64,000 bases of DNA. Origin: Ensifer sp. PDNC004 (GTDB lineage Bacteria; Pseudomonadota; Alphaproteobacteria; Rhizobiales; Rhizobiaceae). Shown piece after piece: positions 1-7,986 of the stretch (position 1 is its first letter; each line of letters opens with the position of its first letter). The notes under the pieces were generated by a model. The model searched no databases. It had not been told where the DNA came from and worked only from the letters and a program-made list of their open reading frames with translations. The translations under genes were made by a program, and so were the position numbers. Location: positions 682,001 through 746,000 of the forward strand of contig NZ_CP070353.1 of NCBI RefSeq assembly GCF_016919405.1. Direction: 5' to 3'.

Positions 1-752
1 CCTGGCAGTACCTCGGGGCTGACGGTGATCGAGCCGGCGACGCGAACCTTGTAGCGGTGCTCGAAATACTGGTAGGCGTCGTGGAAAACGACGAAGGGCT
101 TGTCCTTGATCGGCGCCACCGTCTCCGTGAGCTTGGCGTCGAGTGCGTCCAGGCGCTTGTTCAGCGCGTCCAGATTGGCCTTGTAGGCGCCGGCATTATT
201 GGGATCGGCCTCGGTGAGCGTCTTTTCGATCGCGGCCGCCATCGCCTTGGCATTCATGGGATCGAGCCACATGTGCAGATCGGTATCGCCGTGGCCGTGA
301 TCGTGGTCATGCCCATGATCGTGCCCGGCTTCGCCCTCCGCATGCTTGTGGCCCTCCTCACCATGACCCTCGTCGCCGTGGTCATGCGCCTCGAACGCAC
401 CGCCTTCACGGAACTTCAGTTTCTGGATGCCTGGGGCTTCGCTGAGTTCCACCACCTTTGCGCCGCTTGTTAATGCGTCGAGCGGCTTGTCGAGGAAGGC
501 TTCCAGGCCGGGACCGACCCAGAAGACCACCTTTGCCGCCTGCAAGGCCGACGCGTTCGAAGGCTTCATGTTGTAGGTGTGCGGGGAGGCCGCGCCCTCG
601 ACGATCAGCGACGGCTCGCCGACGCCCTGCATGATCGAGGCGACGAGGGAGTGGATCGGCTTGATCGAAACCACCACATTGGGGCTGTCGGCCGCGGCGG
701 GTGCCGCAAGAAGCATGGTGGAGGCAAAGAGCAGGGCGGATGTCGATTTCAT
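1..752 (-). CDS. znuA: Zinc ABC transporter substrate-binding protein ZnuA (partial)
   Basis: Periplasmic zinc-capturing protein of the ZnuABC importer. The gene reads leftwards and its 3' end lies beyond the window, so about 250 N-terminal residues are present. A signal peptide occupies roughly residues 1-21 (MKSTSALLFASTMLLAAPAAA). Candidate zinc ligands are the His in ASPHTYNMKPS, the His in DLHMWLDP and the His in VFHDAYQYFE, all characteristic of cluster A-I binding proteins. A loop at about residues 120-155 is packed with His, Asp and Glu, as in other ZnuA proteins. It is divergent from znuC and shares a short regulatory region containing a Zur-type palindrome, so zinc repression is likely. 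The start at 752 gives a proper signal peptide; a longer upstream start would not. Confidence 0.95.
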   Translation of the reverse strand, partial: MKSTSALLFASTMLLAAPAAADSPNVVVSIKPIHSLVASIMQGVGEPSLIVEGAASPHTYNMKPSNASALQAAKVVFWVGPGLEAFLDKPLDALTSGAKVVELSEAPGIQKLKFREGGAFEAHDHGDEGHGEEGHKHAEGEAGHDHGHDHDHGHGDTDLHMWLDPMNAKAMAAAIEKTLTEADPNNAGAYKANLDALNKRLDALDAKLTETVAPIKDKPFVVFHDAYQYFEHRYKVRVAGSITVSPEVLP

Positions 753-857
753 CGGGTTCTCCGGGCTTGATTGACGCCCCTGTCCGCATCGGCCAGAGGT
801 ACTGTCGGGCATGCAAATCTCTCGCTTCAACAGGCCGTTGATTGCCTTGAAGTCGTA

Positions 858-874
858 ATGTAATGTTATTACAT
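858..874. promoter_or_regulatory. Zur-type operator between znuA and znuC
   Basis: A perfect inverted repeat, ATGTAAT-GTT-ATTACAT, has 7-bp arms and a 3-bp spacer. It lies in the AT-rich gap between divergent znuA and znuCB-zur. The composition and symmetry resemble the Zur boxes described for alphaproteobacterial znu operons, and a zur gene is encoded in the same operon. Binding is inferred. Confidence 0.75.
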
Positions 875-880
875 CAATTG

Positions 881-895
881 CGTTATGCTATAACG
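881..895. promoter_or_regulatory. Second palindrome in the znu intergenic region
   Basis: A second perfect inverted repeat, CGTTAT-GCT-ATAACG, has 6-bp arms and the same 3-bp spacer. It starts six bases after the first palindrome and lies closer to znuC. It may be a second Zur half of the operator or may overlap the znuC -10 region. Its role is inferred from position and geometry only. Confidence 0.4.
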
Positions 896-937
896 TGTGC
901 GATAGCCAGTGGCAACCATGCAATCCGGAATTTTTTC

Positions 938-1840
938 ATGCTGAATGTCCGCTCCCCAGAAACGCTGCCGCTGGTCAATCTCAGCAATGCCGGCGTGCGC
1001 CGCAACGGCCGCTGGCTGGTGCGCGGCGTCGAGTTCTCGATCAGTCCCGGCGAGATCGTCACGCTGATCGGGCCGAACGGTTCGGGCAAATCGACGACGG
1101 CGAAGACGGCGATCGGGGTGCTCAAGCCGGACGAGGGCTATGTCGAGCGCAAGCCGGGCCTCAAGGTCGGCTACGTGCCGCAGAAGCTCGCTGTCGACTG
1201 GACGCTGCCCCTGACGGTCGAGCGGCTGATGACGCTGACCGGTCCTTTGAAGGGGCGGGAGATCGAAGAGGCGTTGTCGGCGACCGGCGTGCTGCATCTG
1301 GCGAAAGCCGAGGTGCAGCATCTCTCCGGCGGCGAGTTCCAGCGCGCGCTGCTCGCTCGCGCCATTGCCCGCAAGCCCGACCTGCTGGTGCTCGACGAGC
1401 CGGTGCAGGGGGTCGATTTCAGCGGCGAGATCGCGCTCTACGAACTGATCAAGCAGATCCGCAACCGCACCGGCTGCGGCATTCTCCTGATCTCGCACGA
1501 CCTGCACATCGTCATGGCCGAGACCGATACGGTCGTTTGTCTGAACGGCCATGTCTGCTGCCGCGGCACACCGCAGGCGGTCAGCCAGAGCCCGGAATAT
1601 CAGAAGCTTTTCGGCAGGCGGGCGGCCAATACGCTTGCGGTCTACAGCCACAATCACGACCACACCCATCTGCCCGACGGCCGGGTGCTGCATGCCGACG
1701 GTTCGATCACCGAACATTGCTACCCTGGCGACGGCCATCACCACGACGAGGAAAATGTGCACGACCATGGCGAGGATTGCGGCTGCGGCCACCATTCGAG
1801 GCTGCATGGCTATGACGTGAAGGAGAAGCGCGATGCTTGA
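938..1840 (+). CDS. znuC: Zinc ABC transporter ATP-binding protein ZnuC
   Basis: ATPase of the ZnuABC zinc importer, 300 aa. Motifs appear in order: Walker A (GPNGSGKST), the ABC signature (LSGGEFQR), Walker B with its catalytic Glu (LLVLDEP) and the H-loop (ISHDLH). The last 60 residues are rich in His, Asp and Cys (for example HNHDHTH and CGCGHH), a tail often seen in rhizobial ZnuC that could bind or sense zinc. An in-frame start at 863 would lie inside the Zur palindrome, so I chose the ATG at 938, although its ribosome binding site is weak. It overlaps znuB by 8 bp, which suggests translational coupling. Confidence 0.95.
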   Translation: MLNVRSPETLPLVNLSNAGVRRNGRWLVRGVEFSISPGEIVTLIGPNGSGKSTTAKTAIGVLKPDEGYVERKPGLKVGYVPQKLAVDWTLPLTVERLMTLTGPLKGREIEEALSATGVLHLAKAEVQHLSGGEFQRALLARAIARKPDLLVLDEPVQGVDFSGEIALYELIKQIRNRTGCGILLISHDLHIVMAETDTVVCLNGHVCCRGTPQAVSQSPEYQKLFGRRAANTLAVYSHNHDHTHLPDGRVLHADGSITEHCYPGDGHHHDEENVHDHGEDCGCGHHSRLHGYDVKEKRDA

Positions 1841-2663
1841 CGATTTCTTCGTGCGCGCGCTGATCGCCGGCGTCGGCATTGCCGTCATGGCCGGGCCGCT
1901 CGGCTGCTTCGTCATCTGGCGGCGCATGGCCTATTTCGGCGACACCATGGCCCATTCGGCGCTGCTGGGCGTGGCGCTGTCGCTGCTGCTCGAACTCAAC
2001 CTGATGCTCAGCGTCTTCATCGTTGCGGCCGTCGTCTCGGTGCTGCTGCTCTTCCTGCAGCGGCGCGGGGCGCTGTCGACCGATGCGCTGCTCGGCATCC
2101 TCTCACACTCGGCACTGTCCTTCGGTCTCGTCATCGTCGCCTTCATGACCTGGGTGCGCATCGATCTCGTCGGCTTCCTCTTCGGCGATATTCTCGCGGT
2201 CTCCGAATCCGACATCGACATCATCTGGGGCGGCGGAATTCTGGTGATCTTTGCGATTGTCTATCTCTGGCGCCCGCTTTTGGCTTCGACCGTTAATCCG
2301 GAACTGGCGGAAGCCGAGGGGCTGAAGCCGGAGCGCACGCGGCTCTTTTTCATGCTGTTGATGGCGCTGGTGATTGCGATCGCCATGAAGATCGTCGGCA
2401 TCCTGCTCATCACCTCGCTGCTGATCATCCCGGCAGCAACAGCACGGCGCTTCTCGACCTCGCCGGAAATCATGGCGGTGCTCGCCTCGGTCATCGGCGC
2501 GCTCGCCGTCACCGGCGGGCTTTTCGGCTCGCTGCACTGGGATACCCCGTCGGGACCGTCTATCGTCGTTGCCGCGGTTGGGCTTTTCGTTCTGAGTCTG
2601 CTACCGATCGGCCGCCGCCCGATCGAGGCGGCGCATCATTCCACGCCTGGAGGGCACCACTAA
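1833..2663 (+). CDS. znuB: Zinc ABC transporter permease ZnuB
   Basis: Integral membrane permease of the ABC-3 family, 276 aa, forming the channel of the ZnuABC importer with ZnuC. Long hydrophobic stretches run through the protein, for example IAVMAGPLGCFVIWRRMAYF at the N terminus and KIVGILLITSLLIIPAATAR near residue 200, a conserved ABC-3 region. The C-terminal end is cytoplasmic-looking and His-rich (AAHHSTPGGHH). The gene overlaps znuC by 8 bp and shares one base with zur (TAATG), so the three genes form one transcript. Confidence 0.95.
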   Translation: MLDDFFVRALIAGVGIAVMAGPLGCFVIWRRMAYFGDTMAHSALLGVALSLLLELNLMLSVFIVAAVVSVLLLFLQRRGALSTDALLGILSHSALSFGLVIVAFMTWVRIDLVGFLFGDILAVSESDIDIIWGGGILVIFAIVYLWRPLLASTVNPELAEAEGLKPERTRLFFMLLMALVIAIAMKIVGILLITSLLIIPAATARRFSTSPEIMAVLASVIGALAVTGGLFGSLHWDTPSGPSIVVAAVGLFVLSLLPIGRRPIEAAHHSTPGGHH

Positions 2664-3058
2664 TGGCTACGCCGCAACTGACCAAGAACCAGACGCTGGT
2701 GATGGATGCGCTCAGCCATTCCGAAGGGCCGATGAGCGCCTACACCATCCTCGACAAGCTGCGCGATCATGGATTTCGCGCACCTCTGCAGGTCTATCGG
2801 GCGCTCGACAAGCTGCTCGAATACGGTCTCGTGCATCGGCTTGAGAGCATCAATGCCTTCGTTGCCTGCACCTGCCCGCACGATCACGAGCACGACCATG
2901 GCGTCACGGCCTTCACCATCTGCGAAGGCTGTGGCCAGGTGACCGAATTTCATGACGAGGCAATCGAGCAGCGGCTTTCGACGCTGACGCGGGCGCAAAA
3001 CTTCAAGACCGAAAAGACGACGATCGAGATTCGCGGCCATTGCCAGAGCTGCGCGTAA
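2663..3058 (+). CDS. zur: Zinc uptake regulator Zur (Fur family)
   Basis: Fur-family repressor, 131 aa, that with bound zinc represses zinc uptake genes. The N-terminal winged helix covers about residues 10-80 (MSAYTILDKLRDHGFRAPLQ). A metal-binding region follows with CTCPHDHEHDHG, the CEGC pair and a C-terminal CQSC pair, which together match the structural zinc site and sensory site of Zur proteins. Its place at the end of znuCB indicates autoregulation through the palindrome upstream of znuC. The family is clear, and the zinc specificity follows mainly from the operon. Confidence 0.93.
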   Translation: MATPQLTKNQTLVMDALSHSEGPMSAYTILDKLRDHGFRAPLQVYRALDKLLEYGLVHRLESINAFVACTCPHDHEHDHGVTAFTICEGCGQVTEFHDEAIEQRLSTLTRAQNFKTEKTTIEIRGHCQSCA

Positions 3059-3108
3059 GGGCGGTTGCTTCAGGGAGGCCGGAAAGCGCTCCCTGAACTG
3101 TCCTGCGG

Positions 3109-3639
3109 TCAATCCAGCCGCGTGAGATCGGCGGCGTAGCGCCGCCAGTTCTTGACGTAATGCGCCGCCGAGCGCTTCAAGCCTTCCACCGCCGCCTCGT
3201 CCAGCGTGCGGATCGCCTTGGCCGGCGCGCCGACGATCAGCGAATTATCCGGGAACTCCTTGCCTTCGGTGACCAGTGCATTGGCGCCGACCAGGCAATT
3301 GCGGCCGATCTTGGCGCCGTTGAGCACGGTTGCGCCCATGCCGATCAACGAATTCTCGCCGATGGTGCAGCCATGGATGATGGCGCCGTGCCCGATGGTG
3401 CAGCCTTCGCCGATCGTCACCGGGAAACCGGGGTCGACATGGATGACGACGTTTTCCTGGATGTTGGTGCGCGCGCCGAGCCGGATGGGTTCGTTGTCGC
3501 CGCGCAGAGTTACGCCGAACCAGATGCCGACCTCGTCGCCGATCTCGACCTGGCCGACGACATTGGCGTCCGGGGCCACCCAATAGCTACCCTTCGGCGG
3601 CGTCTGTGGGCGCAGTGATCCAAGGGCGTAGAGCGGCAT
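3109..3639 (-). CDS. Gamma-class carbonic anhydrase-like protein
   Basis: A left-handed beta-helix protein of 176 aa built from hexapeptide repeats. Three histidines, H67, H84 and H89 (VIHVD, GHGAIIHGC), occupy the positions of the zinc-binding triad of gamma carbonic anhydrases, so hydration of CO2 to bicarbonate is possible. Many family members (YrdA/PaaY type) have no proven activity, so the label is a family assignment. It is convergent with zur and lies about 75 bp downstream of the FAA hydrolase gene on the same strand, so the two may be co-transcribed. Confidence 0.88.
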   Translation of the reverse strand: MPLYALGSLRPQTPPKGSYWVAPDANVVGQVEIGDEVGIWFGVTLRGDNEPIRLGARTNIQENVVIHVDPGFPVTIGEGCTIGHGAIIHGCTIGENSLIGMGATVLNGAKIGRNCLVGANALVTEGKEFPDNSLIVGAPAKAIRTLDEAAVEGLKRSAAHYVKNWRRYAADLTRLD

Positions 3640-3714
3640 CCATTCTGTCCTTTCGCAACATGGCCGATTGCGGCCGGGCGGCAGGCGGCGGACCGCCTGC
3701 CGGAAGTGAGCCGG

Positions 3715-4401
3715 TCAGACGACGCTGACGGCGAGTGCCGCAACGCCATCGACGCCGCAGGTGACCTCGTCGCCGCGCGCGACCGGTCCGACGCCAGAGG
3801 GCGTGCCGGTCATGATGACGTCGCCGGGGGCCAGTGTGAAGAGCTTGGAGAGTTCGGCGATGATCTCCGGCACTTTCCAGATCATCTGGTCGAGATCGCC
3901 CTGCTGGCGCAGTTCGCCGTTGACCTTCAGCCAGATATTGCCGTTGACCGGATGGCCGATCGTTTCGGCCGATGCGATCGCCGAGAGCGGGGCGGAATGC
4001 TCGAACGCCTTGGCGGCGGCCCAGGGCTTGCCAGCCTTCTTCGCCTCCGCCTGCAGGTCACGGCGGGTGAAATCGATGCCGACGGCATAGCCATAGACGC
4101 AATCGAGCGCGTCCTCGACGGCGATGTTGCTGCCGCCACGCTTCAGCACCACGACCAGTTCGACCTCGTGATGAACGTCGATGGTCAAGGGCGGGTAGGG
4201 GAAGGCGCTACCGGCGGCAAGCAGGTTGTCCGGGTTCTTCTGGAAGAAGAACGGCGGCTCGCGGTCCGGGTCGTGGCCCATTTCGATGGCGTGGGCGGCA
4301 TAGTTGCGGCCGACGCAATAGACCCGGCGAACCGGAAAGCCGACGAGGCTGCCGGAAATCGGCAGCAGCACGGGAAGCGGTGGGGGGATGATTGTTTCCA
4401 T
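3715..4401 (-). CDS. Fumarylacetoacetate hydrolase family protein
   Basis: A 228-aa FAA-hydrolase-fold enzyme, probably an acylpyruvase or fumarylpyruvate hydrolase that cleaves a C-C bond in a 2,4-diketo acid. The metal site is visible as the E-x-E in [10 protein letters not shown] followed by an Asp in [26 protein letters not shown] near the N terminus is the conserved active-site loop, and TGTPSGVGP near the C terminus is another family hallmark. The open frame extends upstream to 4569, but [10 protein letters not shown] at 4401 begins where homologues of this short class start. The physiological substrate cannot be told from sequence. Confidence 0.88.
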   Translation of the reverse strand: METIIPPPLPVLLPISGSLVGFPVRRVYCVGRNYAAHAIEMGHDPDREPPFFFQKNPDNLLAAGSAFPYPPLTIDVHHEVELVVVLKRGGSNIAVEDALDCVYGYAVGIDFTRRDLQAEAKKAGKPWAAAKAFEHSAPLSAIASAETIGHPVNGNIWLKVNGELRQQGDLDQMIWKVPEIIAELSKLFTLAPGDVIMTGTPSGVGPVARGDEVTCGVDGVAALAVSVV

Positions 4402-4655
4402 GATCGTCCGGTCTTGGGCATCCGTCTGTCGCAACCGACAGGAAGAACACCGCGCGTTTGTTGGGTGCTCGCCGTTGGCCGATTTCGGTTGAGGCGAGGC
4501 AAGAGAGAATCCGGACGTTACTGCATAAATCCGCGAATCGGAATCGATCCGCAGAAAAATTAGGAACAAGGATTGGGGACGAAGATTTTGATTAAGGCGC
4601 GCCCACCTGGGCGCGCGCGATCACGGCATCCGAAAGGATGCCATCATCGGCAAAG

Positions 4656-4862
4656 TCAGGCGCAATGAGCGTAGGCCTGAAGCTGGTCGCGGGTCAGGAA
4701 CCGACCGTCCGAACGCGAATTGAGTTCGGGATGGCTGTATTCAAGGCTGGGGACCTGGGGAAGCTCAAGGGCCTGGCGCACGGTCATGATGCCGAGATCA
4801 CGACGGCCACCTTCACGCTTCACGGTGACTTCAACGATGCGATAGAGATTGCTCTCGCTCAT
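4656..4862 (-). CDS. Small conserved hypothetical protein (68 aa)
   Basis: I do not recognise a named domain. The start at 4862 (MSESNLYRIV) is preceded by a strong GGGAGAG ribosome binding site about 6 bases upstream, which supports real translation, while the longer frame to 4940 has none. The protein is charged, has no signal peptide or membrane segment, and contains TVRQALELPQVPSLEYSHPE followed by a Cys near the C terminus. It stands alone between the FAA hydrolase and a DUF982 gene. Confidence 0.65.
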   Translation of the reverse strand: MSESNLYRIVEVTVKREGGRRDLGIMTVRQALELPQVPSLEYSHPELNSRSDGRFLTRDQLQAYAHCA

Positions 4863-5188
4863 ATGTTCTCTCCCGTATATCGTTTTTCTTGAATTCCCTT
4901 GTGGGACTAAGGCGCTCCGAAATGGGTTTTTGTGAGGCACCTCAGAATATAGTAGAAAGAAATGAATGCTTCACGACAGAAATCGGGCCATTTCTGGAAA
5001 AATCACCCGAGATTGGGCAGTAATGTGCTGAAATGATGCGTTTGTCGGGCGAATGCCCGGAGCTTGAACAATCGTAATCGGCCATCAGAGGCCGTGGTTT
5101 TCAATCAAAATATCATTGTGCCGCTTGCCCGATGGCAAGCGCTCGCCACCTTGACGGCGGCATCTTCAATTCTGCGCCGACTGGCGCG
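4863..5188. other. Intergenic region with no gene seen
   Basis: About 330 bases between the 68-aa protein and the DUF982 gene. The part nearest the 68-aa start is AT-rich and probably carries its promoter. The rest shows only short frames that shadow the DUF982 gene. No convincing gene, RNA or strong hairpin was seen. Confidence 0.5.
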
Positions 5189-5425
5189 TCAGTGCGTATG
5201 CAGCTCGGCTTCTTCGGCGGCCGAGATGAACAGCGATCGGGCTTCCTCGGGGGTGCGACGGCCGTCGATGGCGGCACGGCAGGCACTGCGGGCGGCGACA
5301 TAGAATGGTCCGCGGCGAGGCCAGTGGTCTGCAAGGCAGGCGAGGGCGTCTGAGGGGCCTTTGACGGTGCGGCAATCGCCGCTAACGAAGTCGAGTTCGA
5401 TCGGCTGTTTCCAGACTAATTGCAT
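5189..5425 (-). CDS. DUF982 domain-containing protein
   Basis: A 78-aa protein of the DUF982 family, which is largely confined to Rhizobiales and often present in many copies per genome. The pattern is visible as an ALACLADHWP segment, a central RGPFYVAARSACRAAIDGRRTPEEAR helix-turn region and a final EEAR..FISAAEEAEL helix. The ATG at 5425 has a good GAGGAG site just upstream; the frame runs on to 5506 but the extra residues are Arg-rich and implausible. Function is unknown. Confidence 0.75.
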   Translation of the reverse strand: MQLVWKQPIELDFVSGDCRTVKGPSDALACLADHWPRRGPFYVAARSACRAAIDGRRTPEEARSLFISAAEEAELHTH

Positions 5426-5621
5426 GCGTCTCCTCCTCGAGATCATCTCAATGAACATCGGCATTTGCGACCGCCGGCGTCTGGCTCCTCTCGAGAGCGC
5501 CGACAATCGATCTTGCTAATGTAGCGCAGGAGTTTGCTTTTGTAAGCAGCTTTTCGGCTATGGCAGGGCCGGCTGCCAGCGGCGGTGGCGAAGCCATGTC
5601 GTGCGAACGTCGCTGGTGGCG

Positions 5622-5873
5622 TTATCGGGGCATATCACGCTGCAATCTTTCGGCAAATGCGCGACCGGCAATGAGCAGTCGCCCCTCGCTCGTATTGCCT
5701 GCGAGATAGTCGTCGATCAGCATCCTGGCATGGCGCCGCGCCGGCTCCCCGTCGCGTGCCCAGCCCTGCTCAATGCAAAGCGCGTCGAAGACACGCTGCA
5801 GCCTCGCCATGTCGACCTTCGACAGCGCCAGGCATTGTGTCGCTCGCAATGGGGCCACCCGTCCCTCCCACAA
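5622..5873 (-). CDS. Small conserved hypothetical protein
   Basis: Up to 83 aa, or 62 aa if translation starts at the internal Met at 5810 (MARLQRVFDALC). The body reads like a helical rhizobial protein with LQRVFDALCIEQG followed by ARMLIDDYLAG and a C-terminal LLIAGRAFAERL. I cannot name the family. There is no signal peptide and no clear partner. Codon use looks like the neighbours, which favours a real gene, but the start is uncertain. Confidence 0.5.
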   Translation of the reverse strand: MWEGRVAPLRATQCLALSKVDMARLQRVFDALCIEQGWARDGEPARRHARMLIDDYLAGNTSEGRLLIAGRAFAERLQRDMPR

Positions 5874-5917
5874 GGTCGCATTCCCGCGTGCACTATGGCA
5901 GAAGGCCGGCGAATTGA

Positions 5918-5939
5918 ACCCCTCGGGAATGAGGGGTTA
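5918..5939 (-). terminator. Hairpin downstream of the lipoprotein gene
   Basis: AACCCCTC and GAGGGGTT form a perfect 8-bp stem with a 6-base loop, about 30 bases past the stop of the leftward lipoprotein gene. No clear T-tract follows on the minus strand, so it may be only a 3'-end stabilising hairpin. Confidence 0.35.
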
Positions 5940-5968
5940 TACGGGCACGCCCGTTGCCGTCGGGATTG

Positions 5969-6361
5969 TCAGGCCGCCGGGACGACGCGGTCGACCTTGG
6001 TGCGGCGGCCGCCTTCCTCGATCCGGTAATAGTCGGAACCGATCTGCGCATACTGGTCGCAGCGCCGGCCGCCATCCTCGAAGGTGATGCAAACCTCATC
6101 GCCGGTAATCGTGTAGCTGCCGCCGTCGCGCACCTCGTAGTCGCGATAGCCGTAGCGGCCGTCGGCGAAGAAGGTCGAGTTGACGCCGTTGAGATTGTAG
6201 CGGAGCGTCTTGCCGACAAGAAAGGCCTGGAGCGCATCGCCCGACAGCGTCGGAACGGACGGGGCAGTCGGCCGGGGCCTTGCGACTTCGGGCGCCTCCA
6301 ACTCCATCGATTGGCATCCGGCCAAGAGAAGCGTGAGAAGTGCCGCGATCGCGCGTTTCAT
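5969..6361 (-). CDS. Small lipoprotein, hypothetical
   Basis: A 130-aa probable lipoprotein. Residues 1-16 form a signal peptide ending in a lipobox (LLLAGC), so Cys16 would be lipidated. A short Pro-rich linker follows (ARPRPTAPSVP), then a globular domain starting about residue 38 that resembles a beta-strand-rich sensor: LVGKTLRYNLNG, FFADGRYGYRDYE, GSYTITGDEVCITFEDG. Two Cys in the domain (VCITF and RRCDQY) could form a disulfide. I do not recognise a named family; similar small proteins are annotated in rhizobia as hypothetical lipoproteins. Confidence 0.75.
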   Translation of the reverse strand: MKRAIAALLTLLLAGCQSMELEAPEVARPRPTAPSVPTLSGDALQAFLVGKTLRYNLNGVNSTFFADGRYGYRDYEVRDGGSYTITGDEVCITFEDGGRRCDQYAQIGSDYYRIEEGGRRTKVDRVVPAA

Positions 6362-6551
6362 GCCGTCCGTCCTTATTCCTGTGACCGGTAACGATACAGG
6401 AACGCTGCCCTAGTCCTGTCCGCGAGCGCCGTCAAGCCCGTGAGGGGTGGAACGGAGAGGGCGAGGCGGGCCGATCAATCTGCCTTCCTTCCGTTGGCAA
6501 TCACACGCTCGTCCTCTGTCGTTCAAAGCCGCAAAAAAAAGTGCCTGTCGC

Positions 6552-6674
6552 TCAGAAAAGGCTCGCGCCAACCGATGCTGCCACCGTGGCCGCCAGTGCC
6601 AGCAGCAGAAATGCGGCGCCGATGACGGTCGCTATTGTCCGCCGGCGCCGTGCGCCGCTCCAATCGTAGCTCAT
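6552..6674 (-). CDS. Putative 40-aa single-pass membrane protein
   Basis: A short frame starting MSYDWSGARRRRTIATVIGA, with a positively charged RRRR stop-transfer-like cluster, then one hydrophobic segment (about residues 17-38). A GGAG site lies just upstream of the ATG at 6674. Tiny proteins of this type are common in rhizobia. It could also be chance, since the reading frame is open for a long way upstream. Confidence 0.4.
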   Translation of the reverse strand: MSYDWSGARRRRTIATVIGAAFLLLALAATVAASVGASLF

Positions 6675-7070
6675 GTTTCGCTCCGATGACGATCCAGTCG
6701 ATGCGGCACAATCGGTGATTTTGCTTAACAAAATGGAAACCATGCCCGAATGGGCGCGCGCCGGCGCGGCGCCCCCATTGGGGGCACTTTGACGGAACCC
6801 AGTTGGTAATCTCGTCAGCCTCGTATCGCGAGGAACTCGCAGGCGTCGTTGTCGCGCAGCAGCTTGTCGCCGCAGGGCTGATCGTTGTGACGCTGGGCGA
6901 TCCGTGATAGCTCGTCGCGCAGTTGTACGAATCCCGATGACGTGTTCGGTCACCCTGCCGTTGATTTCGGAGCGTTTTTTCGGAGTTCCGGTGTTCGGGC
7001 GCGTGCGGCACGCCATGCGGCGTGCGCTTTCGACCCACACACGCCAAGATGGAAGGAAGCAGGGGTATCC
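6675..7070. other. Intergenic region upstream of the GT25 gene
   Basis: About 400 bases without a convincing gene. It holds a GC-rich perfect hairpin (GCCCCCATTGGGGGC, close to 6780) next to the palindromic run GCGCGCCGGCGC. The remaining frames are shadows. Promoters for the flanking divergent genes presumably lie here, but I see no clear -35/-10 pair. Confidence 0.4.
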
Positions 7071-7871
7071 ATGCGCTGCCTGGTGATCAATCTCGACCGT
7101 TCCCCTGAGCGCCTGATCCATATCGGTAGCCAGTTTTTTACCCTCGGCCTTAATTTCGAGCGCGTCGCTGCCGTTGATGGGCGAGAGCTCGATGACTCCG
7201 TTCTGGCGATGCAGCCGGCGTCGAAGCAGTGGAAGAGGATGAACAAGGCCGAGATCGCCTGCTTCATGAGCCATCGGAGTTGCTGGGCCATTATTGCGGA
7301 AGGGAACGATGCCTATGGCGCGGTGATCGAGGACGATGTCTTCTTTTCGCCGAGCGCCACCCATGCGCTGTCGTCATCGGATTGGATACCGGCCGAAGTG
7401 GGGCTGCTGAAGATCGAGACCTTCCGGCAGAAGGTGTTTCTCAGCCGCGCCCGTGTGCTCGCCGATGCCGCGCGCTCGATCCACGCGTTGCGGGGATGCC
7501 ATGTCGGCACGGGCGGCTATGTCATCTCTCGGGACTATGCAAAAAGACTGCTCGATCTTTCGGAAGCGGCGTTTCCATGCCCCGTCGATCATTTCATGTT
7601 CGACGACGAGGTGCCGCGGCCGGAGGACTGCCGCATCCATCAGCTCTATCCGGCCGTCTGCATCCAGGGCATGCTGCTCGACAGTGCCGACCCCGCGCAT
7701 GGAAGCACGATCCGCAAGCCGGCCGGCGCAACGGTCCGCGTGAAGCCAAAGCTCAGGATACACCAGAAGCTCTGGCGCGAGTGCAAGCGCCTGTTCTTGC
7801 AGGCAGCGGCGCTGCCGCCGTTCCTTTTCCGCAGCATTCGCTACCGCTGGACGGCCGTGCCGTTCGGCTAA
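7071..7871 (+). CDS. Glycosyltransferase family 25 (LPS-type) protein
   Basis: A 266-aa predicted sugar transferase of the family 25 type that decorates lipopolysaccharide or other surface glycans. It opens with the family signature VINLDRSPERL, then has FMSHRSCWAII and an acidic VIEDDV motif at about residues 85-90 that should hold the metal and sugar nucleotide. GCHVGTGGYVISRDYAKRLL in the middle is also typical. The start at 7071 follows AGGAAGCAGGGG and puts the signature at residue 4. A basic, hydrophobic C terminus may sit on the membrane. It is convergent with another glycosyltransferase gene. The acceptor is unknown. Confidence 0.88.
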   Translation: MRCLVINLDRSPERLIHIGSQFFTLGLNFERVAAVDGRELDDSVLAMQPASKQWKRMNKAEIACFMSHRSCWAIIAEGNDAYGAVIEDDVFFSPSATHALSSSDWIPAEVGLLKIETFRQKVFLSRARVLADAARSIHALRGCHVGTGGYVISRDYAKRLLDLSEAAFPCPVDHFMFDDEVPRPEDCRIHQLYPAVCIQGMLLDSADPAHGSTIRKPAGATVRVKPKLRIHQKLWRECKRLFLQAAALPPFLFRSIRYRWTAVPFG

Positions 7872-7986
7872 GCCTGACGCTGTCCACGTTGGCGGCATTA
7901 TCACTCATTTGCGCTGCGCGTTTTGCGGCCGAAAGGCGGGCAGGGCGATCTTCATCCAGGCCCGCTCTTTCTGACGTCATCCAACG

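Noticed and set aside
863..937. Longer N terminus for ZnuC
   Set aside because: The start at 863 lies inside the Zur palindrome, and the extra residues do not resemble ZnuC.
5601..6029. 142-aa plus-strand frame
   Set aside because: It is antisense to two minus-strand genes and the hairpin between them, with no plausible protein character.
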